Positions 1-7,763 of a DNA stretch of 64,000 nt are shown here, piece after piece. The translations under genes were made by a program, and so were the position numbers. The stretch's first letter is position 1. Every line of letters begins with the position of its first letter. Source of the DNA: Roseomonas acroporae (GTDB taxonomy: Bacteria > Pseudomonadota > Alphaproteobacteria > Acetobacterales > Acetobacteraceae); NCBI RefSeq assembly GCF_023223525.1, contig NZ_JALPRX010000089.1:1-64000 (forward strand). The letters are read 5' to 3'. Below the pieces are notes generated by a model. It was given only the letters and a program-made list of their open reading frames with translations, ran no database searches and was not told the DNA's origin.

Positions 1-104
1 CCACCGGATGCTTGTGGAGATATGTCGCGTCACTCGCGGGCCAATAGGTTACGAAGCCAATTCACGATCCTGCCCGGCAGGACCTCGTTCCAGCAGCAAG
101 GAAC

Positions 105-132
105 CTTGAAAGTACTTTGGCATGAACTATCT
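105..132 (+). promoter_or_regulatory. sigma32-like heat-shock promoter (copy 1)
   Basis: CTTGAAA at 105-111 and CTATCT at 127-132 match the alphaproteobacterial heat-shock promoter pattern CTTG-N17/18-CYTATNT, with 18 bases between CTTG and CTATCT. Transcription would start near 139, leaving a leader of about 79 bases before the start codon at 218. The same pairing of promoter and ROSE leader recurs near 3036 and 7071, which strengthens the call. Confidence 0.6.
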
Positions 133-140
133 GGCCTGCC

Positions 141-217
141 GCCAGATGCCATACCGGGTCTGGCCCGGCTCTGCCGGCGTCAATTCGCAGGTCCATGTTG
201 CTCAATGGAGGATGTGG
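141..217 (+). promoter_or_regulatory. ROSE-type RNA thermometer (copy 1)
   Basis: Three hairpins can be drawn. A GCCAGA/TCTGGC stem spans 141-164, a CCGGC/GCCGG stem spans 165-177, and the terminal hairpin spans 193-217. In the terminal hairpin CCATGTTGCTC pairs with GGAGGATGTGG, with one bulged G, so the Shine-Dalgarno GGAGG is buried. The TTGCT element opposite AGGA is the hallmark of ROSE thermometers of alphaproteobacterial small heat-shock genes. The start codon follows immediately at 218. Folding was done by eye. Confidence 0.75.
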
Positions 218-319
218 ATGTCGAAGTTCGGATCTCTGATTCACCGCTGGAAGCAGCGCGGACGCGGCTTCTACGAGCGGTGGTGCCGGGGCCTCATCTC
301 CCACCTCAGCGTTCGCTGA
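218..319 (+). CDS. 33-residue basic peptide behind a ROSE thermometer
   Basis: The ATG at 218 is the first start after the thermometer hairpin, 7 bases behind its GGAGG. The predicted product (33 residues) is rich in Arg, Lys and Trp, including HRWKQRGRGFYERW, and resembles no family I recognise. The next gene starts 11 bases downstream, so the two are probably co-transcribed. The gene is short enough that the leader could instead serve mainly the downstream ORF. A promoter and thermometer dedicated to such a short frame suggest either a true stress microprotein or a leader peptide. Confidence 0.45.
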   Translation: MSKFGSLIHRWKQRGRGFYERWCRGLISHLSVR

Positions 320-330
320 GGAGGCCCGCC

Positions 331-612
331 ATGAATGGAGTGGCCTCGGCGGCCCGCGCCAATGACGCGGAGCGGCTCCTCAAGGTATTCCGTCAGTTCG
401 GGCCGGACGGCCGGGCCATCCCAGCCTCCAGCCTCATGCTGCACGCTGGTTTCGAAGGCAACAGGCTCCGTCTCGCGGCAGCCCTGGCGCCTCTGCTCAA
501 GGCTGGAATGATCCGGCAGGGCGGCGCGGACCCGCTGGCGAGGGAACCGGCCTTCCGGCTTGCACGGCCTCTCGCCGTCACAGCGCCCGAGGAGCAGAGG
601 ATCGCAGCCTAG
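331..612 (+). CDS. hypothetical protein, winged-helix-like
   Basis: The frame encodes 93 residues. The ATG at 331 is preceded by GAGGAGG with good spacing. It follows the 33-residue ORF by 11 bases, so it lies in the same heat-controlled transcript. The middle (about residues 17-60, with LLKVFRQFGPDG and LAAALAPLLKAGMIRQ) has the helix-helix-turn look of a small winged-helix DNA-binding domain, but no diagnostic motif is present. There are no membrane segments. Function is unknown; a role as a regulator is only a possibility. Confidence 0.55.
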   Translation: MNGVASAARANDAERLLKVFRQFGPDGRAIPASSLMLHAGFEGNRLRLAAALAPLLKAGMIRQGGADPLAREPAFRLARPLAVTAPEEQRIAA

Positions 613-757
613 CGGGACAGCCATCCATGCACGCAGATCTTGGGGCGGCCGGTCCAGGCGTGACCGGCGGCGCCTTCCGTCTTGCCACAGGAGTCCGTGC
701 CAAGGCGATTGGCACAGCCTTGGGTGTTCCTGGGTCGTCCGAACGAGACCGTGCGAG

Positions 758-2917
758 ATGACCACTCTTCTGTCGTTTCCCGTCGAGCAGCAGGGCAAAG
801 ACGCTGCTGACAAACCACGCTCGTCCGCCCGGAAGTTCGTTCTCAAGCAGGGCGACACCTTCCTGGTCGCGGATGCTCTGGGCGACATCGGCACCGGCGA
901 TGACGGGCTGTTCCATAACGACACCCGCATCCTGTCCCGCCTGACATTGGAGATCGGCGGCAAGACGCCATGGCACCTCGGCACAGCCGTCAGCCATGAC
1001 AACGTCTTCTTCACGGCGCATCTGACGAACTCGCCCCTGCCACCGCTCGGTGGACCGCCGACGCCGGAGGGCGTCATCCATATCGAGCGTAAGCGTCTGC
1101 TCTGGAACGACCGGATCCACGAGCGGCTCCGGTTCACCAACTTCGGCAGCGCGATGGTGGCCCTACCGATCTCTATCGCGTTCGGGGCCGATTACCGGGA
1201 CATGTTCGAGGTGCGGGGCCAGCCCCGCGCGGCACGTGGCCGCCTGCTGCCGCCGAAGGTCGGTGAAGCGCATGTGCTCCTCCAGTACACAGGCCTGGAT
1301 GGCGTGCATCGTGCGACATCAGTCGCCTTCTCCGAGGCGCCGCTTCGTCTCATGCCCGACAGCGCCGAGTTCGTGATCGAGATTCCGGAGGCAGGCTCGA
1401 CGGAGCTCTACCTGGAGATCGGCTGCGGCGAGGAGGAGCGGCCCGGCCGTGCGCGCTTTCGCGCCGCGGCGGCCGCGGCCCGGTCACTCGCACGCCGCGT
1501 TCGCCTGCGCGGCGCACGCGTGATCACGCAAAGCCGGCTGTTCAACGCCTGGATCGATCGCTCCCAGGCCGACCTTGCCCTTCTCACGACCGAACTGCCG
1601 ACAGGCCCCTACCCGTATGCGGGGATACCCTGGTTCTCCACACCCTTCGGAAGGGACGCCGTGGTCACGGCGCTGCAGACCCTCTGGCTCAATCCTGCGC
1701 TCGCCCGTGGTGTCCTGGCCTTCCTCGCGCAAAGCCAGGCGCATGAAACGTCGCCATTCCGCGACTCCGCACCCGGCAAGATCATGCACGAAACCCGCAA
1801 GGGTGAGATGACGGCGCTGCGGGAGGTGCCATTCGGAGAATACTACGGCGGGGTCGACACCACGCCGCTCTTTGTCGTCCTGGCCGGCGCCTATGCCGAC
1901 CGAACGGGCGACATTGCCTTCGTCGAGAACCTCTGGCCGGCATTGGTCTCGGCCATCGAATGGGTGGAGGGCGCCGGGGATTCCGACAAGGACGGCTTCC
2001 TCGACTACGCCCGTGCCGCCAGCACGGGGCTCGCCAACCAGGGCTGGAAGGACAGCGGGGATTCCGTCTTCCATGCCGATGGCCGATTCCCGGAAGGTCC
2101 GATCGCGCTGGTGGAAGTGCAAGGGTATGTCTTTGCTGCCCTGCTCGCCATGGCCGATCTTGCGCAACGCCTGGGCAAGACGGAGGCATCCCGGCACTGG
2201 CGCCAGAAGGCCGAGAGGCTAAGGGCGGCCGTCGAGCAGCGGTTCTGGATGGAGCCGGAGGGCTTCTACGGGCTGGCGCTGGATGGTCGGGGCGAACTGT
2301 GCCGGGTGCTGGCCTCGAATGCAGGACACCTGCTCTTCACGGGTCTGGCCACACCTGAGCGCGCCGCGAAAGTGACAGCACGTCTCATGTCCGGCCGGTT
2401 CAATTCGGGCTGGGGCATTCGCACGCTGGCCAGCGGTCAGGCCCGGTTCAACCCGATGTCGTATCACAACGGCTCGGTCTGGCCGCATGACTCCGCGATC
2501 TGTGCTGCGGGAATGGCCCGCTACGGTGCCCGCGACCAGGCGGTCCGGCTCCTGGACCAGATGTTCGAGGCCGCCGTGCAGTTCGACATGCGCCTGCCGG
2601 AACTCTTCTGTGGCTTTCCCCGCTCCTCCGGTGAGCCGCCGATCCCGTATCCGGTGGCCTGCCTGCCGCAGGCCTGGGCGGCAGGATCCCTGTTCATGCT
2701 GCTGCAGGCGTGCCTCGGCCTGAGCGTCGATGGCTGGCGCGGGGAGATCCGCATCGATCGTCCGCGCTTGCCAAGCAGCGTGAACCGCCTCTCGCTGCGC
2801 CGTCTCATCGTTGGCCAGGAACAGGTGGACCTGACCTTCGAGCGCATGGGGGAGCGGGTCGTGGCCTTCGCCGACGGAACCGGCCAGAATGGGGTCGCCA
2901 TTCGGGCGCAGCTTTAG
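758..2917 (+). CDS. amylo-alpha-1,6-glucosidase / glycogen-debranching-type enzyme
   Basis: The product is 719 residues. The N-terminal part (about 35-230, starting near KFVLKQGDTFLVAD) has the look of the bacterial glycogen-debranching N-terminal domain. The C-terminal part (about 300-690) is an (alpha/alpha)6 glucosidase barrel with GIPWFSTPFGRDAV, SGWGIRTLA and NPMSYHNGSVWPHDSA, all typical of this family. It probably removes alpha-1,6 branches from glycogen or related glucans in the cytoplasm. The start at 758 was chosen because similarity begins there; the frame is open further upstream to 560. It sits between heat-shock leaders, and a glycosyltransferase lies downstream in the same island, which suggests that storage-glucan or compatible-solute metabolism is part of the stress package. 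Confidence 0.85.
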   Translation: MTTLLSFPVEQQGKDAADKPRSSARKFVLKQGDTFLVADALGDIGTGDDGLFHNDTRILSRLTLEIGGKTPWHLGTAVSHDNVFFTAHLTNSPLPPLGGPPTPEGVIHIERKRLLWNDRIHERLRFTNFGSAMVALPISIAFGADYRDMFEVRGQPRAARGRLLPPKVGEAHVLLQYTGLDGVHRATSVAFSEAPLRLMPDSAEFVIEIPEAGSTELYLEIGCGEEERPGRARFRAAAAAARSLARRVRLRGARVITQSRLFNAWIDRSQADLALLTTELPTGPYPYAGIPWFSTPFGRDAVVTALQTLWLNPALARGVLAFLAQSQAHETSPFRDSAPGKIMHETRKGEMTALREVPFGEYYGGVDTTPLFVVLAGAYADRTGDIAFVENLWPALVSAIEWVEGAGDSDKDGFLDYARAASTGLANQGWKDSGDSVFHADGRFPEGPIALVEVQGYVFAALLAMADLAQRLGKTEASRHWRQKAERLRAAVEQRFWMEPEGFYGLALDGRGELCRVLASNAGHLLFTGLATPERAAKVTARLMSGRFNSGWGIRTLASGQARFNPMSYHNGSVWPHDSAICAAGMARYGARDQAVRLLDQMFEAAVQFDMRLPELFCGFPRSSGEPPIPYPVACLPQAWAAGSLFMLLQACLGLSVDGWRGEIRIDRPRLPSSVNRLSLRRLIVGQEQVDLTFERMGERVVAFADGTGQNGVAIRAQL

Positions 2918-3035
2918 GAAACGTCCAATGTTGCGTCCAATCCGAACAGCATCGACGCGTCCCGCAGCACCGGCATCACGTGCCATGGCAGGGGAGGAGG
3001 GCGGACGCGGACCGTGGCTGAACGAGGCCCCGGCC

Positions 3036-3063
3036 GTTGAAATCCGATGCGAGAATTCTAGCT
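3036..3063 (+). promoter_or_regulatory. sigma32-like heat-shock promoter (copy 2)
   Basis: GTTGAAA at 3036-3042 is followed after 18 bases by CTAGCT at 3058-3063. It has the same spacing as copy 1 and the same minus-10 hexamer as the hsp20 promoter at 7071. The leader to the start codon at 3139 would be about 70 bases. Confidence 0.5.
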
Positions 3064-3072
3064 CCAACTTCA

Positions 3073-3136
3073 CCCCGCGCCGCTCGGTGGGCGGGGCTCT
3101 CAACTCGTATCCATGTTGCTCGACGGGAGGATATGG
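3073..3136 (+). promoter_or_regulatory. ROSE-type RNA thermometer (copy 2)
   Basis: A CCCCGC/GCGGGG hairpin spans 3073-3096. The terminal hairpin spans 3111-3136, where CCATGTTGCTC pairs with GGAGGATATGG around a GACG loop and a bulged G. It buries the GGAGG in front of the ATG at 3139. The 3' strand is identical to that of the hsp20 copy. Confidence 0.75.
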
Positions 3137-3138
3137 CT

Positions 3139-3384
3139 ATGAGGAGTCGGAAAGACGGATTGCGTCAGCACGCGCTCGCTTCGGCTGGAGCGCAGCTTCG
3201 CGGGCATCTGGGCACGACGTGGCGGCGCCTGCGGTACTGGCTGCGCCCCAGCCGCTCGTCGTCTTGGTCACCTGTCCAGTTCGGTGGCTGGCCGGCGCAC
3301 CCGGAGCTGTGGGCATCGTGGGCCTTCGGTCTGCTCGTGCTGTTCCTTCTCCTGGAGCAGCGTCTCGCAGGAGGCCTACCGTGA
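3139..3384 (+). CDS. small membrane-anchored protein behind a ROSE thermometer
   Basis: The frame encodes 81 residues. The ATG at 3139 lies 8 bases after the GGAGG; the in-frame ATG at 3133 lies inside the hairpin and is too close. The N-terminal half is strongly basic (LRGHLGTTWRRLRYWLRP) and the C-terminal half holds one hydrophobic segment (ASWAFGLLVLFLLLEQ), so it is likely a single-pass inner-membrane protein with a basic cytoplasmic face. I recognise no family. Its stop codon overlaps the GTG of the next short frame. Heat control by promoter and thermometer argues that it is expressed. Confidence 0.55.
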   Translation: MRSRKDGLRQHALASAGAQLRGHLGTTWRRLRYWLRPSRSSSWSPVQFGGWPAHPELWASWAFGLLVLFLLLEQRLAGGLP

Positions 3385-3548
3385 GAGACCGCCGCGCCCA
3401 AACGCCCGGTGATCGACTGGGCTTGCCCGCGCCGCCGACAATGACGCCGCCGACCAATGTAAAGGTCCAGGTGAATCGCGGCTGTCGGCGTCTGCGGGAC
3501 ACGACAGATCTGCTTGCTCGCATCGAAGAGGTGGGAGGCCGCGTATAG
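3381..3548 (+). CDS. small hypothetical protein
   Basis: A GTG at 3381 overlaps the preceding stop codon (GTGA), as is common for translationally coupled genes. The frame gives 55 residues and ends 12 bases before the cbpA-like gene. There is an internal ATG at 3441. The C-terminus (RRLRDTTDLLARIEEVGGRV) could be helical. No family is recognised. It may be a real link in a 3139-6447 operon or merely an open frame. Confidence 0.4.
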   Translation: MRDRRAQTPGDRLGLPAPPTMTPPTNVKVQVNRGCRRLRDTTDLLARIEEVGGRV

Positions 3549-3560
3549 GCCGAGCGAACG

Positions 3561-4511
3561 ATGGCCGAAAAGGACCCGTACCAAACTCTTGGGCTCAAGC
3601 GGGACGCCAGCGAGGCGGAGATCCGCTCCGCGTACCGCAAGCTTGCCCGGAAACACCACCCCGACCTCAATCCCGGGGACAAGCAGGCCGAGGAGCGCTT
3701 CAAGGAGGTGTCCGCCGCCAATGACCTGCTCTCCGACCCGGAGAAGCGGGCGCGATTTGACCGCGGCGAGATCGACGCCTCCGGCCAGGAGCGGCCCGAG
3801 CGGAACTTCTATCGCGGCTTCGCCGAGGGCCGTGAGGGGGCGCGCTACCGCCCGGGGGACAGACCGCAGGGCGGCTTCGCGACCGATTTTGGGGAGGACG
3901 ATTTCGGCGATGTCTTCGCGGATCTGTTCGGCAGGACCGCGCAGGGCAGATCTGGGCCGAATGTCCGGATGCGAGGTCGGGATCAGCATTACCGGATGAC
4001 GGTCGATCTGCTCGATGCGATCCGCGGAGCGACCCGGGCGCTCACCCTGCCCGATGGGCGGAGTTTGGACGTCCGCATTCCGGTTGGCATCGAGGATGGC
4101 CAGGTCATGCGCCTGAAAGGGCAGGGGAGCCCGGGCCTGAATGGCGGGCCTGCCGGCGACGCCCTGATCGAGATCCAGATCGCTCCGCATCCGTTCTTCC
4201 GGCGCGAGGGCGACGACATCCATGTCGAGGTCCCGGTGACCGTGGCGGAGGCCGTCCTGGGCGGCAAGATCACGGTCCCGACCCCAACCGGGAACGTCAG
4301 TGTGACCGTGCCCAAGCGGTCCGACACCGGTGCGCAGCTGAGGCTGCGCGGCAAGGGCGTGCCGGCCCATGCCGGCCGCCCGGCCGGTGACCAGTACGTC
4401 ACCCTGAAGGTCGTGCTGGGTGAGGTCGACCAGGATCTCGAGCGCTTTCTGCGGGACTGGGCGCCGTGCCACGCGGCGAACCCGCGCCGTGCGATGACGG
4501 GGGAAGCATGA
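3561..4511 (+). CDS. cbpA: DnaJ-class co-chaperone, CbpA type
   Basis: The product is 316 residues. The J domain occupies residues 4-70, with the HPD tripeptide at 33-35 that stimulates the DnaK ATPase. A Gly/Phe-rich linker follows (about 75-135, with FGEDDFGDVFADLFGR), then two beta-sandwich substrate-binding domains. The zinc-finger cysteines of DnaJ proper are absent, which makes this a type II / CbpA protein. It would deliver unfolded clients to the DnaK encoded downstream in the island. Its stop overlaps the start of the CbpM-like gene (ATGA), a pairing typical of cbpA-cbpM operons. Confidence 0.92.
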   Translation: MAEKDPYQTLGLKRDASEAEIRSAYRKLARKHHPDLNPGDKQAEERFKEVSAANDLLSDPEKRARFDRGEIDASGQERPERNFYRGFAEGREGARYRPGDRPQGGFATDFGEDDFGDVFADLFGRTAQGRSGPNVRMRGRDQHYRMTVDLLDAIRGATRALTLPDGRSLDVRIPVGIEDGQVMRLKGQGSPGLNGGPAGDALIEIQIAPHPFFRREGDDIHVEVPVTVAEAVLGGKITVPTPTGNVSVTVPKRSDTGAQLRLRGKGVPAHAGRPAGDQYVTLKVVLGEVDQDLERFLRDWAPCHAANPRRAMTGEA

Positions 4512-4894
4512 TCACCATCGAGACCCTGTGCCGCTCGGTCGTGGGGCTGGACCGGAGCGCGGTCGAGCGGTGGATCGAGAACGCCTGGATTCAGGCCGAA
4601 GGCACCCCAGGGCGGTATCTGTTCCGCGAGATCGATGTCGCCCGGGTTCGGCTGATCCACGAGTTGCGGACCGAGTTGGCGGTCGGCGACGAGGTCCTGC
4701 CAATGGTGCTCTCGCTGCTCGATCAGCTTTACGAGACACGGCGCCGCTATTCACTGCTCTGCGTCGCGCTGAACCAGGCTCTGCCCGAGGAGACAAAGCT
4801 GAAGGTCCTATCGGCCCTTGAGGGGCTCCGGAGCGCGCGTCCCGTCGCGGCAGGGCATCACTCGCCCCCAAACACGGAGGATCACGCGGAATGA
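4508..4894 (+). CDS. cbpM: chaperone modulator CbpM / MerR-like
   Basis: The product is 128 residues. It begins with ITIETLCRSVVGLDRSAVERWIE, a MerR-type helix-turn-helix-like fold, and continues with a helical region (LPMVLSLLDQLYETRRRYSL). CbpM binds the J domain of CbpA and inhibits its co-chaperone activity. The gene overlaps cbpA upstream and degP downstream by 4 bases each, so the three are translationally coupled. Confidence 0.85.
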   Translation: MITIETLCRSVVGLDRSAVERWIENAWIQAEGTPGRYLFREIDVARVRLIHELRTELAVGDEVLPMVLSLLDQLYETRRRYSLLCVALNQALPEETKLKVLSALEGLRSARPVAAGHHSPPNTEDHAE

Positions 4895-6447
4895 GCCCAT
4901 TGTCCTGCCGCCGCCGCGGCGCGGCGCTTGCGGCGGTGTTGCTGGCCGGAACGGCGGTCTTCGATGCCGCCGGCTGGCTCCCCGTTCGTGCCTACGCGCA
5001 GAGCGCGGCGCCAACCCAGACGCAGCCGGGCGCCCCCGCCGTAGCTGCCCCTCAGGTCGTGCTGCCCGGCTTCGGTGACCTCGTCGCCAAGGTCCGCCCG
5101 GCCGTTGTCACCATCACCACGACCGCACGCAGCGGGGCTGAGATGGGCATGTCGCCCTTCCCGCCGGGCTCGCCGCAGGACCGCATGTTCCGCCGCTATT
5201 TCGGCGGCGGGGATGATGCCCCGGCGCGGCAGGTGCGGGGACTTGGCTCTGGCTTCATCGTGGATGCTGACGGCTACATCGTCACCAACAACCACGTGGT
5301 GAAGGACGCGACCGAGGTGGAGGTGACGCTGGATGACGGGCGCGAGCTGCCGGCCCGCATCGTCGGCCGTGACCCGCGCACCGATCTGGCGCTACTGAAG
5401 GTCGATGCCGGCGTGCCGCTCCCCTTCCTGAATCTTGGCGACTCCGATAGGGCGCGGCCGGGTGACTGGGTGATCGCCGTCGGCAATCCCTTTGGGCTGG
5501 GTGGCACAGTGACGGCCGGCATCCTCTCCGCCCGCGGGCGCGACATCCACAGCGGTCCCTATGACGACTTCCTGCAGATCGATGCGCCCATCAACCGCGG
5601 CAATTCCGGCGGTCCGCTCTTCGCGCTGGACGGCACGGTGATTGGCGTGAACACCGCGATCTTCAGCCCCTCCGGCGGCTCCATCGGCATCGGCTTTGCC
5701 ATTCCCTCCAATCTCGTGAAGAGCGTGGTGGCCCAACTGCGGCAGAACGGGCACGTGGAGCGCGGCTACATTGGCGCCATGACGCAGCCGGTGGACCTGA
5801 CCATGGCCCGCGCGCTGCACCTGGCGAAGCCCGAGGGCGCGCTCGTTGCTCAGGTGGAAGAGAACAGCCCCGCCGCACGCGCGGGGTTGCAGCCTGGTGA
5901 TGTGGTGACGGCGGTGAACGACCAGCCCGTGCGCTCCCCCCGCGATCTCGCTCGCGCCGTCGCCGACCTGCGGCCCGGCACAGAGGCAACACTGACCGCG
6001 CGCCGGAACGGCGAGGACCGGCAGCTCTCCGTCCGGGTCGCCGCTCTACAGGACCGCGGGGCGGACGAGGTAGGGGGCGAGGAGGAGGTGGGCGGGAGCC
6101 GTGGACGGCTGGGCATCGCGCTGGCGACAGTGGAGGAGGCACGCCGGGCTGGGGCCGAGATCCCGCCCGGCACGGAAGGCGCGGTGGTCGCCGGCGTGCG
6201 GCCAGGCAGCCCGGCAGCCGAGGCGGGACTGCGTCCGGGCGACATCATCACGGCCGTCGGGAGCAAGCGGGTAGATAGTCCGGACGCGGTGGTGAGCGCC
6301 ATCCGCCAGGCTGCGCGGGCGAATGGCGGCGCCGTGGCGCTCCGGCTGCTGCGCGACGGCCAGAGCCTCTTTGTCGCAGTGCAGCAACCCGGATCAGATC
6401 GGAGTCGCTCTGGCGTCAGCCCCGGTCTTTCCGGGCCTATCCGCTGA
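4891..6447 (+). CDS. degP: periplasmic serine protease DegP/HtrA (Do family)
   Basis: The product is 518 residues. A signal peptide lies at about 1-37 (AALAAVLLAGTAVF, then AYAQSAA). The trypsin-like domain carries His135 (TNNHVV), Asp165 (RTDLALL) and Ser239 (GNSGGPL), the complete catalytic triad. Two PDZ domains follow (about 280-375 and 400-500). It would degrade or hold misfolded envelope proteins after heat or oxidative stress. The ATG overlaps the cbpM stop. A pair of hairpins just after the stop may end the transcript. Confidence 0.95.
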   Translation: MSPLSCRRRGAALAAVLLAGTAVFDAAGWLPVRAYAQSAAPTQTQPGAPAVAAPQVVLPGFGDLVAKVRPAVVTITTTARSGAEMGMSPFPPGSPQDRMFRRYFGGGDDAPARQVRGLGSGFIVDADGYIVTNNHVVKDATEVEVTLDDGRELPARIVGRDPRTDLALLKVDAGVPLPFLNLGDSDRARPGDWVIAVGNPFGLGGTVTAGILSARGRDIHSGPYDDFLQIDAPINRGNSGGPLFALDGTVIGVNTAIFSPSGGSIGIGFAIPSNLVKSVVAQLRQNGHVERGYIGAMTQPVDLTMARALHLAKPEGALVAQVEENSPAARAGLQPGDVVTAVNDQPVRSPRDLARAVADLRPGTEATLTARRNGEDRQLSVRVAALQDRGADEVGGEEEVGGSRGRLGIALATVEEARRAGAEIPPGTEGAVVAGVRPGSPAAEAGLRPGDIITAVGSKRVDSPDAVVSAIRQAARANGGAVALRLLRDGQSLFVAVQQPGSDRSRSGVSPGLSGPIR

Positions 6448-6448
6448 G

Positions 6449-6495
6449 GGCTGTCTTGGACAGCCAACCTGGCAGCCGGCAGAGACCCTGCCGGC
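6449..6495 (+). terminator. tandem hairpins after degP
   Basis: Two perfect hairpins stand immediately downstream of the degP stop. GGCTGTC-TTG-GACAGCC spans 6449-6465 and GCCGGCAG-N5-CTGCCGGC spans 6475-6495. There is no clear T-run, so termination may be weak or Rho-assisted, or the stems may protect the 3' end. Confidence 0.4.
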
Positions 6496-7070
6496 CCTCA
6501 GCGAGCCGCGACGGTGCCCGTCCGCCGTTGTGGGACAACATCATTGGACCGCTATCCACGAGCTTGCGGCCCGACGGAGCCTGAGGGTTGAGGCGGGCGC
6601 AGCCCGTCGTTCTGGCCAAGTGGCTTGCCGGAAAGGAATGGTCCCAAGGCAGGCGCCCTGACCGTAGGGTCGGTCGCCGTGTCGGGCGCATCGACATAGC
6701 GCGATGAGATACGCAGCCGTCCTGTCTCGACGCCTCATGATCGACGGCGAGTGCCTCCTCCGCGGTGGGAACGGCCATAGCGGCCGGCGTGCTTCCTGAC
6801 TTGGTGGTCTCCTCAGGCCCTGCCTCCACGGCTCAACGCGACGAGCGATCGAAAGTGGAATGATCCCGGAGGAATACTGGCCGCACCTACCTCCAGTCTC
6901 ACCATGCATGTCGTGACCTGACCGCGGGAGCGGCTGCCTGGCTTCTGCGCCGCTGTCCCACGATACAGCGTCCGGGGGCTTCCATTGCGCGGTGGCAGAC
7001 CTCGCCCGTCGAGGCAACGCATCCGACCGGGTCTGTCTGACCGCTTCGAAGGTCCCGGGGTTCCAACCCT
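6496..7070. other. intergenic stretch without a convincing gene
   Basis: The open frames on both strands here look like products of high GC content. They have low-complexity Arg/Pro/Ser-rich translations and no domain that I recognise. The stretch separates the cbpA-cbpM-degP operon from the hsp20 promoter at 7071. It may be the footprint of a past insertion or deletion during island assembly. Confidence 0.4.
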
Positions 7071-7099
7071 CTTGAAACGAAGTCGGCAGCTACCTAGCT
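7071..7099 (+). promoter_or_regulatory. sigma32-like heat-shock promoter of hsp20 (copy 3)
   Basis: CTTGAAA at 7071-7077 is followed by CCTAGCT at 7093-7099, with 18 bases between CTTG and the 7-base minus-10 region. It closely matches CTTG-N17-CYTATNT. Transcription would start near 7106, giving an 85-base leader that contains the ROSE thermometer. Confidence 0.65.
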
Positions 7100-7107
7100 C
7101 GCTGGGC

Positions 7108-7188
7108 GCCAGACGCCACGTTGCGGGTCTGGCTGGCGCCGCGAAGGCGCCTTCTGCTCATACCCATGTTGCTCAGTGGAGGATATGG
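7108..7188 (+). promoter_or_regulatory. ROSE-type RNA thermometer of hsp20 (copy 3)
   Basis: The leader folds by eye into a GCCAGA/TCTGGC hairpin at 7108-7133, which is the same stem sequence as copy 1. A GGCGCC/GGCGCC hairpin follows at 7135-7151. The SD-masking hairpin is at 7164-7188, where CCATGTTGCTC pairs with GGAGGATATGG and one G is bulged. ROSE elements classically sit before small heat-shock genes in alphaproteobacteria, exactly as here. Confidence 0.85.
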
Positions 7189-7190
7189 CT

Positions 7191-7655
7191 ATGGAGCTCA
7201 CGGATCTTGCTCCTCTTGCGCGGTCTTCGATCGGCTTTGACCGCCTGCTCAAGCTCCTGGAAGGCAGCAGGCTTCCAGAGCCGGCGGACGACTACCCGCC
7301 CTACAACATCGAGAAGACGGGCCAGGACGCCTACCGAATCACCCTGGCGGTTGCTGGCTTCGGTCCGGACGATCTCGACATCATCTTGCAGCCCAATCTG
7401 TTGGCCGTCAGCGGCAAGAAGGCGGACAGCGAGGCGCGTGGCAAGGGCTTTCTCTACCAGGGCATGATTCAGCGGCCATTCCGGCGAGTGTTCCATCTGG
7501 CTGACTACGTCCAGGTCAGGGGCGCCGAGCTGAAGGATGGCATGCTGGTCATCGATCTCGCCCGTGAAATTCCGGACGCCATGAAGCCAAGGCGGATCGA
7601 GATTGCCGGCGGCCAAGCCCGGCCGGCACAGATCGACACGGGCCACGGCGGATAA
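7191..7655 (+). CDS. small heat-shock protein Hsp20 (IbpA-like)
   Basis: The product is 154 residues. The alpha-crystallin domain covers about 37-130 (YPPYNIEKTGQDAYRITLAV, then KGFLYQGMIQRPFRRVFHL and GMLVIDLAREIP), and a C-terminal PRRIEI provides the IxI-like anchoring motif. It acts as an ATP-independent holdase that keeps unfolded proteins ready for DnaK/ClpB, both encoded downstream. The ATG at 7191 was chosen because it lies 8 bases after the GGAGG; an in-frame ATG at 7185 is inside the hairpin. Heat control by sigma32-like promoter and ROSE thermometer is directly visible. Confidence 0.95.
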   Translation: MELTDLAPLARSSIGFDRLLKLLEGSRLPEPADDYPPYNIEKTGQDAYRITLAVAGFGPDDLDIILQPNLLAVSGKKADSEARGKGFLYQGMIQRPFRRVFHLADYVQVRGAELKDGMLVIDLAREIPDAMKPRRIEIAGGQARPAQIDTGHGG

Positions 7656-7763
7656 CCGGCTGCATCCTCGAGCGCTCGTCAGCGGCACGTGGCGGTAGGG
7701 CCACAGTGCAAACACCGCTGCGTGCCCGCCGCTCGAGGCAGCCGATGGCTGAAGGTGATGCAG

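Noticed and set aside
6541-7017. 158-codon minus-strand frame between degP and hsp20
   Set aside because: Arg/Pro/Ser-rich and unlike any family; it overlaps other equally poor frames, so the stretch is treated as intergenic.
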